Source of the DNA: Lactobacillus sp.
Lineage (GTDB): Bacteria; Pseudomonadota; Alphaproteobacteria; RF32; CAG-239
DNA: 8,040 bases
Direction: 5' to 3'
NCBI GenBank assembly: GCA_031263385.1
Contig: JAISFX010000089.1
Span: 1 to 8,040 of the forward strand
Position 1 is the stretch's first letter, and every line of letters begins with the position of its first letter. The notes below the pieces were generated by a model that made no database searches, was not told the DNA's origin, and worked only from the letters and a program-made list of their open reading frames with translations. Shown here in pieces: positions 1 to 7,208 of this stretch. A program made the translations under genes and the position numbers.

Positions 1-1
1 A

Positions 2-7
2 TAAAAT
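2..7 (+). promoter_or_regulatory. possible -10 box of the rnpB promoter
   Basis: TAAAAT matches the sigma-70 -10 consensus TATAAT at five of six positions and ends 7 bases before the first base of the P1 helix at 15, the spacing expected if transcription starts at the mature 5' end. The -35 region would lie outside the window, so only half of the promoter can be judged. Confidence 0.4.
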
Positions 8-14
8 CCATGCC

Positions 15-358
15 GAGGTGATTGGATAGCTGCCCTACGGGGAGGAAAGTCCGAGCTTCAAGGGAACAAGGTACCAGATAACGTCTGGCTGGAGCAATCC
101 AAGGGAAAGTGTCACAGAAAATTACCGCCATGTTTTTTCATGGTAAGGTTGAAAAGGTGAGGTAAGAGCTTACCGCGAAGGTGGCAACATCTTCGGTCAA
201 GATAAACCCTACCTGAAGCAAGACCAAGTTAGGACACTAAAAGGACGGTTCCCAGTCCTGTCCAGAGGTAGGTCGCGTTGAGCCTGACAGTGATGTCTGG
301 CCCAGATGAATAGCTATCGTCTCGCAAGAGATACAGAACTCGGCTTATAAATCACCTC
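15..358 (+). ncRNA. rnpB: RNase P RNA, bacterial type A
   Basis: This is the catalytic RNA of ribonuclease P, which removes 5' leaders from precursor tRNAs. Ends are set by a perfect 9-bp P1 helix, 15-23 with 350-358. The universal P4 helix is visible: 47-55 pairs with 339-346 and leaves the conserved bulged U at position 50. The conserved blocks GAGGAAAGTCC (43-53), GGTAAGAGCTTACCGC (about 161-176), AAACCC (about 204-209), AGCAAGACC (about 217-225) and ACAGAA (333-338) are all in the right order. A hairpin with a six-T loop lies at 128-143 (CCATG/CATGG), and a two-part helix at 232-263 (GGACA/TGTCC enclosing GGAC/GTCC). The length of about 344 nt is a little below the 377 nt of E. coli but normal for the type A fold. 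No T-run terminator follows, and lpxC begins 29 bases later. Confidence 0.97.
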
Positions 359-387
359 ATTAAAGCCTCTTGATTGAAAGATATAAT

Positions 388-1242
388 ATGCAAAAACAAC
401 AAACCGTTAGCGAAAAAGTATCCATTAGGGGAATAGGCCTCCATTCCGGCGCAAGTGCCGAGCTCAACATCCTCCCTGCGCTTGAGAATACAGGCATCGT
501 ATTCAAAAGGGTTGATTTACCTGAACAGCCCGAAATCAAAGCACTTTATTCAAATGTTGGAGACACCAGAAACTCCACCACTTTGGTTAACCCTCAAGGC
601 GTTGTTGTTGCAACTATAGAACACCTTATGTCAGCACTTTACATGGCTGGTATTGATAATGCCATGATAGAAATTGACGGCCCCGAGATTCCAATTATGG
701 ACGGCAGCGCTCAGGCTTTTTATAACATCTTAAAGGCGTCAAAGCTCAAAGAACAAAACGCTGACCGCAAGTTTTTAGAAATCAAAAAAGAGGTGTCCTT
801 TTCAGATGATAGAGGAAACACTGTCAGCCTAAAACCACACCCAAGATTAAAAATTGATTTTGAAATCAACTTCCCATCACCGGTGGTTGGCTACCAAAAG
901 TTCAACAATGATATTGATGACAGAGTCTTTTCTGAAGAAATCGCTTTCTGCCGAACCTTCACCGAAAAATCTCAAATTGAGCAGTTACAAGCCATGGGCC
1001 TTATTAAAGGCGGCAGTCTGGATAATGCGGTTGTCTTAGATGGTGACCAAATTGTAAACGAAGGCGGCTTCAAAACCGAAAACGAATGTGTAAACCACAA
1101 AGTCTTGGATGCTATCGGAGATTTATATTCCTCAGGCTACCATGTTTTAGGTGAATTAACGGCATCAAAAACTGGACATTACCACACAAATGAACTATTA
1201 AAGAAAATGTTTGCAGATAAAACCTCTTATGAATTGGTGTAA
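388..1242 (+). CDS. lpxC: UDP-3-O-acyl-N-acetylglucosamine deacetylase (LpxC)
   Basis: LpxC is the cytoplasmic zinc hydrolase that removes the acetyl group from UDP-3-O-acyl-GlcNAc, the committed step of lipid A synthesis. The protein has 284 residues (family about 280-305). Family signatures appear in order: GIGLHSG (15-21), TIEHL with the catalytic Glu78 and zinc ligand His79, IMDGSAQAF (103-111), CRTF (188-191), and HKVLDAIGDL, in which His237 and Asp241 are the other zinc ligands and Lys238 is conserved. KTGH supplies the catalytic His264. These numbers match E. coli LpxC almost exactly. I chose the ATG at 388 because it is preceded by GAAAG at 376-380 and gives the usual N-terminus. The in-frame TTG at 370 would add six residues the family does not need. 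It is the first gene of a tight operon, 4 bases before bamD. In Alphaproteobacteria lpxC usually follows ftsZ; here rnpB precedes it. Confidence 0.97.
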   Translation: MQKQQTVSEKVSIRGIGLHSGASAELNILPALENTGIVFKRVDLPEQPEIKALYSNVGDTRNSTTLVNPQGVVVATIEHLMSALYMAGIDNAMIEIDGPEIPIMDGSAQAFYNILKASKLKEQNADRKFLEIKKEVSFSDDRGNTVSLKPHPRLKIDFEINFPSPVVGYQKFNNDIDDRVFSEEIAFCRTFTEKSQIEQLQAMGLIKGGSLDNAVVLDGDQIVNEGGFKTENECVNHKVLDAIGDLYSSGYHVLGELTASKTGHYHTNELLKKMFADKTSYELV

Positions 1243-1246
1243 AATC

Positions 1247-2098
1247 ATGAACAAATTTATAAAAAACAGGTCAATGTCTTCAGCATTGACTACAGAACGT
1301 CACTCCCTAAGCGAGCAAAGCGCAAGCGCCTGCGAGACTAGAGGATATAAGCAAGTTAATTTTATAGTTGTTTTGATGGCTATATTCTTCTCTTTAGCAG
1401 TCTGCTCTTGTGCTTCAGGCCCTGAAGAAGAGCCTGCTCAAGAAAATGTTGAAGACCTTTACAACCGCGCTCACAAGCTTTTGGACAAAGGCTCTTTTAC
1501 CAAATCTGCCCAAACTTTTGAGAAGGTAGAGCTTGAATATCCTTATTCCAAATGGGCAACAAAGGCTCAGATTATGGGTGCCTATGCCTATTATAAAAAC
1601 CAAAAATATGACGACGCCGTTTTGGCTCTTGACCGTTTTATCAAGTTTCACCCCGGCAATGCAGACATCTCTTATGCTTACTACATGAAAGCACTTTGCT
1701 ATTATGAGCAGATTAACTCTGTTGACCGCGACCAAAGCAACACAGAAAAAGCTTTAGACGCATTGTATCAAGTAATCGCACGCTTCCCTGATACAGACTA
1801 CGCCAAAGATGCATCTGTTAAGTTAGACCTTACCAATGACCACTTGGCAGGCAAGGAAATGGAAGTCGGACGTTATTATCTAAGCCAGAAAAACTATCTT
1901 TCTGCATTAAACCGTTTTTCAACAGTTGTGAATGAATATCAAACAACCACTCATATTGAAGAAGCTCTGTACCGTCAGGTTGAGCTTTATCAAATTATCG
2001 GCTTGTCTGATGAGGCTTCAAATGCTTACAAAGTTCTCAATCACAACTATCCAAACTCTAAATGGACAACAAGAGCTAAAAGCCTTGTTGCTGCATAG
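1247..2098 (+). CDS. bamD: outer membrane assembly lipoprotein BamD (ComL/YfiO family)
   Basis: BamD is the essential lipoprotein partner of BamA in the machine that inserts beta-barrel proteins into the outer membrane. The product has 283 residues. A hydrophobic stretch at 38-52 leads to VCSC (52-55), a lipobox with Cys55 as the likely lipidated residue. Residues about 68-283 form tetratricopeptide-like repeats with BamD hallmarks: G-F-A-F-YP-S (82-101), AYAYY...Y..A...DRFI..HP (112-136), YAYYMKALCYY (143-153) and RFPDTDYA (179-186). The ATG at 1247 lies 4 bases after lpxC and has only a weak ribosome site, so translational coupling is likely. The oddity is the n-region: about 36 residues precede the hydrophobic core instead of the usual 5-10, because of a G+C-richer hairpin-forming segment. 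An alternative ATG at 1274 lies in the same frame. Starting at the ATG at 1376 would leave no basic n-region. Confidence 0.93.
   Translation: MNKFIKNRSMSSALTTERHSLSEQSASACETRGYKQVNFIVVLMAIFFSLAVCSCASGPEEEPAQENVEDLYNRAHKLLDKGSFTKSAQTFEKVELEYPYSKWATKAQIMGAYAYYKNQKYDDAVLALDRFIKFHPGNADISYAYYMKALCYYEQINSVDRDQSNTEKALDALYQVIARFPDTDYAKDASVKLDLTNDHLAGKEMEVGRYYLSQKNYLSALNRFSTVVNEYQTTTHIEEALYRQVELYQIIGLSDEASNAYKVLNHNYPNSKWTTRAKSLVAA
1268..1346 (+). repeat. candidate palindromic element inserted in frame in bamD
   Basis: The segment stands out from its surroundings: 76 bases at 1270-1345 are about 53% G+C inside a clearly AT-rich gene. They contain a perfect 7-bp inverted repeat, GTCAATG (1270-1276) and CATTGAC (1284-1290), a 4-bp pair TGAC/GTCA (1287-1290 and 1299-1302), and a GC-rich imperfect hairpin centred on GCGCAAGCGC (about 1320-1329) with CTA/TAG arms outside. 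It encodes about 26 residues rich in Ser, Ala and Glu between the basic start of BamD and its hydrophobic core. Both junctions keep the reading frame. Rickettsial palindromic elements behave this way, but I do not recognise this as a named family, and no second copy is seen in the window. Boundaries are approximate. Confidence 0.5.
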
Positions 2099-2101
2099 CC
2101 A

Positions 2102-3748
2102 ATGTTAACACGCCTAGAGATTAAGAATGTAGTTTTAATTGACAGACTTGACTTAGATTTCTCTAGGGGATTAAGTGTTTTAACAGGTGAGACCGGCGCC
2201 GGAAAATCTATCCTTTTGGATTCCTTAGGCCTTGTCCTTGGCAACCGTGCCGAGACATCATTGATTCGCCATGGTGAAGATAAATTAAACGTCACCGCCT
2301 GTTTTAAGTTGGATAACAAAAACCACCCATTATATGACTTGCTAAAAGAATATGAACTTGAGGCCGATGATGAAATAATCATCAAAAGAAGTTTAGATTC
2401 TAATGGCAAGGGCAAAATTTTTATCAATGACCAAAGCATCACAGCCAAACTCTTAAAAGAAATCGGCAAAACTCTGGTTGAGATTCATGGCCAGTTTGAC
2501 AATCAGGGCTTGCTAAACCCCGCCAATCATCTAGATGTTTTGGACAGCTTTGGCGGCTACAACAGCTTTGTTCTTGATGTAAAAGAAAAATACCAAAGCT
2601 TCAAATCTGCCCGAAAAGCAAGAGCCGAAGCAGAAGATAATTTATCAAATGCCAAAACTGAGGAAGAAAACCTCCGCTACTATATTGATGAACTTAAAAA
2701 GATAAAAACCCACAAAGGCGAGGAAGAAGAACTCTCTCAAAGAAGGCTAGAGCTTATGAATTCTGAGAAGCTCTTAGAAAGCCTTAACTTTGCATTTGCC
2801 AGCCTTAATCATAATGAAATGCGTCAGGCTGAGCTTGCAATATCTAAGGCTAATGACTTAGTTAACGGCAAGTATGATGATATTGTAAACTTAATAGACC
2901 AAGCCTCAATAAACCTGAATGAGGCAATTAATTCTATTGAAGATGCCAGCAACAACATCTCTCACAACCAAAATGAACTCGAAAATATTGAGGGCAGGCT
3001 GTTTGCCCTTAAAGGCCTCGCCCGCAAACACCAGACACAGGTTGATGAACTGGCAGATTTATTAGATAATTTCGAGAAACAACTCTCCACAATAGAGCTT
3101 GGCGAAGAGGGCTTAAATGAGCTTCGCCGTAAAGAGGAAGAAACAAAATTGGCTTACATAAAGTCAGCCAATAAACTAAGTGAGAAAAGAGCAGAGGCCG
3201 CCAAAGATTTAGATAAAAAAGTTATGGCAGAGCTTCCTCCTCTTAAAATGGACAAGGCTAAGTTCGTCACTATGATAGGACATAAAGATGAACCGGATTG
3301 GACATCTAAAGGCTTTGATGATGTCTATTTCACTGTCTCAACCAACCCTAATTCTCCTCAGGGAGCAATTAACAAAATTGCTTCCGGTGGTGAGTTAGCA
3401 AGATTTATGCTGGCCTTAAAAGTTAATCTGGCCGGCTGTTCAAATGTTGCGACAATGATTTTTGATGAAGTTGATTCAGGCATTGGCGGTGCAACAGCTC
3501 AGGCCGTGGGTGACAGACTTTCAAAGCTGGCTTCTCAGGTACAGGTTTTGGTAGTAACTCATTCGCCACAAGTCGCATCAAACGGCAACAATCATTTTAA
3601 GGTTGAAAAATCTACAAAAAATAATATAACTACCACCAAGGTAGAAAAATTAAACAAAGAACAAAAACAAGAAGAAATAGCTCGCATGCTAGCCGGAGAT
3701 GTCATTACCGACGAAGCCCGCGCCGCTGCAAAAGCATTGATAGGATAG
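2102..3748 (+). CDS. recN: DNA repair protein RecN
   Basis: RecN is an SMC-like ATPase that acts in the nucleoid at double-strand breaks and supports RecA-dependent repair. The 548-residue length is typical (about 550). The N-terminal ATPase half carries Walker A GETGAGKS (29-36), the RecN-specific IHGQFDNQGLL (128-138) and the strand-like start LTRLEIKNVVLID. The middle (about 155-400) is Glu/Lys/Leu rich and heptad-like, the expected coiled coil. The C-terminal half has the ABC signature SGGE (428-431), Walker B IFDEVDSGIGG with Asp455 and Glu456, and the switch histidine His487 in VTHSPQVA. The ATG is 3 bases after the bamD stop and lacks a clear Shine-Dalgarno, which suggests coupling. 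In Alphaproteobacteria recN commonly follows bamD and precedes ligA; here a glutamyl-tRNA synthetase gene comes next. All catalytic motifs are intact. Confidence 0.97.
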   Translation: MLTRLEIKNVVLIDRLDLDFSRGLSVLTGETGAGKSILLDSLGLVLGNRAETSLIRHGEDKLNVTACFKLDNKNHPLYDLLKEYELEADDEIIIKRSLDSNGKGKIFINDQSITAKLLKEIGKTLVEIHGQFDNQGLLNPANHLDVLDSFGGYNSFVLDVKEKYQSFKSARKARAEAEDNLSNAKTEEENLRYYIDELKKIKTHKGEEEELSQRRLELMNSEKLLESLNFAFASLNHNEMRQAELAISKANDLVNGKYDDIVNLIDQASINLNEAINSIEDASNNISHNQNELENIEGRLFALKGLARKHQTQVDELADLLDNFEKQLSTIELGEEGLNELRRKEEETKLAYIKSANKLSEKRAEAAKDLDKKVMAELPPLKMDKAKFVTMIGHKDEPDWTSKGFDDVYFTVSTNPNSPQGAINKIASGGELARFMLALKVNLAGCSNVATMIFDEVDSGIGGATAQAVGDRLSKLASQVQVLVVTHSPQVASNGNNHFKVEKSTKNNITTTKVEKLNKEQKQEEIARMLAGDVITDEARAAAKALIG

Positions 3749-3751
3749 AAA

Positions 3752-5401
3752 ATGAAAAAAGAACTGATAGAAAAATTAATCGGCGCAGATGTAAAAGACA
3801 TCTCTTATTGGGCAGATAAATTCTCCCCACGTCCGGAAGGACAGGTCGTTTCTCGTGTTGGTCCAAGCCCAACCGGCTTCATGCATTTAGGCAACATTTA
3901 TGCAGCATTAATCCCATACACTTTTACTCATCAAAACAAAGGTGTGTTCTTCCTTCGTATTGAAGATACTGACACAAAGCGCAAAGTTGAAGGTGCTGTA
4001 GATTTAGTAATTTCATCTCTAAAGGCGTTCGGCATTAATGCAGATGAAGGCCCTATAAATGAGGGAGAAGAGAAGGGTGCATATGGCCCATATCACCAAA
4101 GCCAAAGAGCAGACATCTACAAAAGCGGCATCAAAATGCTTCTGGAAAAAGATTTAGCTTATCCATGCTTTGCTACAGAAGAAGACATTGAAGCCCTGCG
4201 CAAAGAGCAGACTGCATTAAAACTTCGCCCCGGATATTATGGCAAATGGGCAAAGTGCCGCAACCTTACAGAAGAACAGATAGAGGAAAACCTTTCTAAA
4301 GGTATGCCTTTTGTTTTTCGCTTTAGAGCAAGCGGCAATCACGAGACCAAAAAATATTTTACAGATTTGGTAAAAGGCAAAATTCAAATGCCTGAAAATG
4401 ATATGGATATTGTTATCATGAAGTCTGACGGCTTACCGACTTATCACTTTGCTCATGTAATGGATGACCATTTTATGGGAACAACCCATGTTATTAGAGC
4501 AGATGAATGGCTTGCCTCAATGCCTTTGCATGTCCAAATGTTTGAATCAATCGGCTGGAAAGTTCCCAACTATGCCCACATCGCCCCAATCCAAAAATTA
4601 GATGAAGGCAACCGCCGCAAACTCAGCAAAAGAAAAGACCCGGAGGCAAATATCTCTTATTACTTCGAGCAGGGCTACCCTGTTGAGGCAGTAAAAGAAT
4701 ACCTGATTAATCTGGCAAACTCCAGCTTTGAAGACTATAAAAAAGCTCACCCTGAAAATGCTCTTGAGACATTTGAATTCAAGTTAGAAAACCTTAATGT
4801 CAGTGGCGCACTATTAGACTTCAAAAAGCTCGAGAATATATCAAAAGAGTTTATTGCCACCTTATCATCAGCAGATTTATACAACCGCATCTTAACTTGG
4901 GCAGAGAGCTATGATAAATCTTTTGCTGACAAACTAAGAGCAAATGCAGATTATATAAAATCAATCTTAGGTATTGAGCGTGATGGCGCAGAAAAGGTTA
5001 GAAAAGACTACTACATTTTCTCTAAGATATCTGATGAAATCAGTTATTTCTTTGATGATGATTTTAAACTTACAAAAGAAGATTTATTGTCACAGTCACC
5101 ATTGTCAGAGAACCTTACCAAAGATATCGTAAAACAATATCTTGCTTCTTTTGACTTTAACCATAACAAAGAAGAATGGTTTAATAATATAAAGGATTTG
5201 GCAGCCAAAAACGGCTTTGCTAAAAACCCTAAAGAGCGCGATAAAAACCCAGAGCTTTATGCCGGCAAAGGTACAGTGTCTGACATTGCTACCATAGTCC
5301 GTTTACTCATTACCGGCCGCACCCAAAGCCCTGATTTACATGCAATCATACAAATCTTAGGGAAAGACCGAACCTTAAAAAGATTATCATTGTTAGATTA
5401 A
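3752..5401 (+). CDS. gltX: glutamyl-tRNA synthetase, long Firmicutes-like form
   Basis: This cytoplasmic class I aminoacyl-tRNA synthetase charges tRNA with glutamate. The protein has 549 residues, longer than the usual bacterial GltX (about 470-490). The HIGH-type motif is GPSPTGFMHLG (37-47), followed by LRIEDTD (68-74), HQSQRADIYK (115-124), YHFAHVMDDHFMGTTHVIR (231-249) and the KMSKS-type loop KLSKRKDPE (290-298). The C-terminal part is helical and ends in a cage-like segment, VSDIATIVRLLITGR followed by HAIIQILG and RTLKRL, typical of the GluRS anticodon-binding region. KRKDPE and the CFATEEDIEALRKEQ block (139-153) match, from memory, the atypical long GltX of Clostridia. It could be non-discriminating (also charging tRNA-Gln), which sequence alone does not settle. 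The ATG is 3 bases after recN; AGGATAG at 3742-3748 can serve as ribosome site while containing the recN stop. It is the last gene of the operon. Confidence 0.93.
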   Translation: MKKELIEKLIGADVKDISYWADKFSPRPEGQVVSRVGPSPTGFMHLGNIYAALIPYTFTHQNKGVFFLRIEDTDTKRKVEGAVDLVISSLKAFGINADEGPINEGEEKGAYGPYHQSQRADIYKSGIKMLLEKDLAYPCFATEEDIEALRKEQTALKLRPGYYGKWAKCRNLTEEQIEENLSKGMPFVFRFRASGNHETKKYFTDLVKGKIQMPENDMDIVIMKSDGLPTYHFAHVMDDHFMGTTHVIRADEWLASMPLHVQMFESIGWKVPNYAHIAPIQKLDEGNRRKLSKRKDPEANISYYFEQGYPVEAVKEYLINLANSSFEDYKKAHPENALETFEFKLENLNVSGALLDFKKLENISKEFIATLSSADLYNRILTWAESYDKSFADKLRANADYIKSILGIERDGAEKVRKDYYIFSKISDEISYFFDDDFKLTKEDLLSQSPLSENLTKDIVKQYLASFDFNHNKEEWFNNIKDLAAKNGFAKNPKERDKNPELYAGKGTVSDIATIVRLLITGRTQSPDLHAIIQILGKDRTLKRLSLLD

Positions 5402-5442
5402 AACAAAGACTAAAGCAATTCATAGCCAACCGCCAACACTGC
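5402..5442. other. convergent gap between gltX and transporter gene
   Basis: The 41 bases separate two genes that converge. I see no GC-rich stem followed by a T-run on either strand. The best inverted repeat, CAAC/GTTG at about 5434-5449, has only 4 bp and reaches into the transporter gene. Transcripts may overlap here or end by a factor-dependent route. Confidence 0.5.
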
Positions 5443-6750
5443 TCAGTTGATGTTTTCTTTACGTTTACGGCTCTTCATAATTCTCTCAATGAGGGAATCT
5501 TTGGTAGCCAGTTCTTCAAATGCTTGAGTGACCTCAACCGGCACCGGAGATGTCGGAGTATTACTAACATAGTCAATATCAGGTTTAATACGCATATGCC
5601 TCATTGTAAACAACACAAATATACAGCATACAAAAGAGAAGCATAACAGATATGAGAATGAGCCAAAATGATCCATAACAAAACCAACCACTACCGGCCC
5701 AGTAATAAGCCCTGTACCTTGCAGCAAGATTAACTTACCGCTAGCCTGCACGCGTTCACTGTCAGTAACCAAGTCATTAACGTGAGACACACATATAGGA
5801 TAAATAACAAACATGCAAAAGCCAATCATTATGGCACCAAGCTCAATAAATAAGTGCCCATAAGGCTGCAGATATTTGAAGGTCGGCGCAATAAAGAATA
5901 GCGCTGCGCAACTCCCCATCATCACCTTTCGACGGTCCATTTTGTCAGACAGTCTGCCCATAGGTATCTGCGCAATCATCCCGCCCAAAATGACAAACAA
6001 CATGAACATAGATGTCTCTTGAATATTAAGCCCGATTCTCTCAGAGAAAACTGTTCCCAGAGTATAGAAGCTGCCTACCATCCAACCGCTTATAAAGCAC
6101 CCCAGCACCCCGACCGGAGTTTTTTGATAGAGCTTTTTAAGAGGCATATTCTCATGCACCGTAATATCAGGAGTTGGCAATGCAGTAAGAGATATCGGAA
6201 CTAAAGCGATAGAAAACAGAATTGATATAAGAATATAAATGGTGATACCATTGGGGTCAGGAATATTCAAAAGCACCTGTCCCATGCCGGCGCCCATATA
6301 CGTTGTAACCATATACAAAGACATGATTATTCCGCGGTTTTTATTGTTTGCACGAGTATTAAGCCAGCTTTCCAAACACATCGTCGCCGAGCCGATGCAA
6401 TAACCTTCCATAAGCCTCAAAATCCCCCAAAAATACATATTTCCAGAAAAATAATGCAGCAGTGTAAAAGATGAGAATATTGAAAGAAAAGCCGTAAACG
6501 CGCGAATATGTCCCACACGGTTGATAATCCTATAAGCACTGTTTGCAGCGCCAACATATCCTACATAGTACAAAGATAATATGATACCGACATTAGAGTT
6601 AGAGACCCCGTTTTGTGATAACCTAATACCAAGGATTGATGACAAAAGGGCATACGCACAGCAAGTAAGAGCTGTTCCCAAAAAGAATGCCGCCAGAGGA
6701 GATACCAGTATCTTAAACTTGCGGAATTTATCTACAAAAATTTCAACCAT
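5443..6750 (-). CDS. major facilitator superfamily transporter, YcaD-like
   Basis: This is an inner-membrane secondary transporter of 435 residues with about 12 hydrophobic segments in two halves joined near 190-212. It resembles the YcaD branch of drug-efflux-like transporters: R.MEGYCIGSATMCLESWLN (112-131) and NRGIIMSLYM (138-147) in the first half, AQIPMGRLSDKMDRRKVM (260-277) as the loop-8/9 copy of MFS motif A, and IYPICVSHVND (316-326) with GPVVVGFVMDHFG (351-363) in the second. The first-half motif A is degenerate (NRVGHIRAF, 77-85), as in YcaD relatives. A charged tail (about 385-435) is predicted cytoplasmic. The substrate is unknown. The ATG at 6750 follows a modest AGGA (minus strand, about 6761-6764) with 10 bases of spacing. 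It runs divergently from the Nudix gene and convergently with gltX, so it is probably transcribed alone. Confidence 0.9.
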   Translation of the reverse strand: MVEIFVDKFRKFKILVSPLAAFFLGTALTCCAYALLSSILGIRLSQNGVSNSNVGIILSLYYVGYVGAANSAYRIINRVGHIRAFTAFLSIFSSFTLLHYFSGNMYFWGILRLMEGYCIGSATMCLESWLNTRANNKNRGIIMSLYMVTTYMGAGMGQVLLNIPDPNGITIYILISILFSIALVPISLTALPTPDITVHENMPLKKLYQKTPVGVLGCFISGWMVGSFYTLGTVFSERIGLNIQETSMFMLFVILGGMIAQIPMGRLSDKMDRRKVMMGSCAALFFIAPTFKYLQPYGHLFIELGAIMIGFCMFVIYPICVSHVNDLVTDSERVQASGKLILLQGTGLITGPVVVGFVMDHFGSFSYLLCFSFVCCIFVLFTMRHMRIKPDIDYVSNTPTSPVPVEVTQAFEELATKDSLIERIMKSRKRKENIN

Positions 6751-6812
6751 TTACAAATAATCCTGTAATAAAAACTTTCTATCCGATATCATACCTCATA
6801 AGGAGTAAATAA
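6751..6812. promoter_or_regulatory. divergent promoter region between transporter and Nudix genes
   Basis: The 62 bases must hold the promoters of both divergent genes. A weak candidate is the overlapping pair of -10-like hexamers around GATATC at 6785-6790: TATCAT on the plus strand (6787-6792) and TATGAT on the minus strand (6793-6788), each five of six to consensus. Neither has a convincing -35 box at 16-18 bases, so this is only a suggestion. Confidence 0.25.
6800..6805 (+). promoter_or_regulatory. strong ribosome binding site of the Nudix gene
   Basis: AAGGAG lies 7 bases before the ATG at 6813. It is the best Shine-Dalgarno in the window and fixes this start. The operon genes to the left have much weaker sites. 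Confidence 0.85.
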
Positions 6813-7208
6813 ATGATAAACGTTAGTGGCGCAGTCATAACCTATAATGGTAAGTATTTAATTACCCAAAGGGCTAAAGGCAAAAATGAAGAATTTATTT
6901 GGGAGCTTCCCGGCGGCAAGCAGGAAGGCGATGAAACCATGGAAGAATGTACCATCCGCGAGATTAAAGAAGAACTCGGCATAGATATAACTGTTGATGA
7001 GTTTATAATGAACGTACCTGTTGAAAATGAGCGCGGACAATATCTTTTATATGCCTACATGTGCAGTGCAAGCAGTTTTGATGTTAAACATAACCCAAAC
7101 ATCCACAACCAGTATAAATGGATAGACTTATCAGAGTTCAAAAATTATGAATTTTTACCTGGCGATAAACCTGTCATTGCCAAGCTTCAAAAAACAAAAA
7201 TAGCCTAA
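6813..7208 (+). CDS. Nudix hydrolase, MutT-like
   Basis: This small cytoplasmic hydrolase has 131 residues, normal for MutT-type enzymes that cleave nucleoside diphosphates linked to another group. The Nudix box GX5EX7REUXEEXGU is complete: Gly35, Glu41, then Arg49-Glu50-Ile51-Lys52-Glu53-Glu54-Leu55-Gly56-Ile57. The acidic residues of REIKEE bind the metal ions. WELPGGK (30-36) leads into the box, and W.DLSEF (about 113-118) is the usual C-terminal landmark. The start is fixed by AAGGAG. The substrate cannot be read from the motif: oxidised dGTP, another NTP and nucleotide sugars are all possible, and the MutT name is only a family label. The gene is divergent from the transporter, and its TAA stop overlaps the hcp stop on the other strand. 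Confidence 0.93.
   Translation: MINVSGAVITYNGKYLITQRAKGKNEEFIWELPGGKQEGDETMEECTIREIKEELGIDITVDEFIMNVPVENERGQYLLYAYMCSASSFDVKHNPNIHNQYKWIDLSEFKNYEFLPGDKPVIAKLQKTKIA

Noticed and set aside
370..387. TTG at 370 as the lpxC start
   Set aside because: It adds six residues not seen in the family, while the ATG at 388 has a purine-rich GAAAG 7 bases upstream and gives catalytic residue numbers that match E. coli LpxC.
382..387. Perfect TATAAT just before the lpxC ATG
   Set aside because: A start from this -10 box would fall inside the coding sequence, after the ATG, and no -35 box lies 16-18 bases upstream; probably chance in AT-rich sequence.
1211..1246. Upstream ATG at 1211 as the bamD start
   Set aside because: It would overlap lpxC by 32 bases and make the already long leader longer, without a ribosome site; the ATG at 1247 is better placed.
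854..2469. Several open frames of 60-140 codons antisense to or overlapping lpxC, bamD and recN
   Set aside because: All are covered by well-identified genes in other frames and show no motifs or start signals of their own.
3752..5401. Glutaminyl-tRNA synthetase instead of GluRS
   Set aside because: The ending after the KLSKRK loop is the helical GluRS-type anticodon region, not the beta-barrels of GlnRS, and the whole sequence reads like the long clostridial GltX.
5431..5452. CAAC/GTTG inverted repeat as a terminator
   Set aside because: The stem has 4 bp, has no T-run at a suitable distance on either strand, and overlaps the transporter stop codon.
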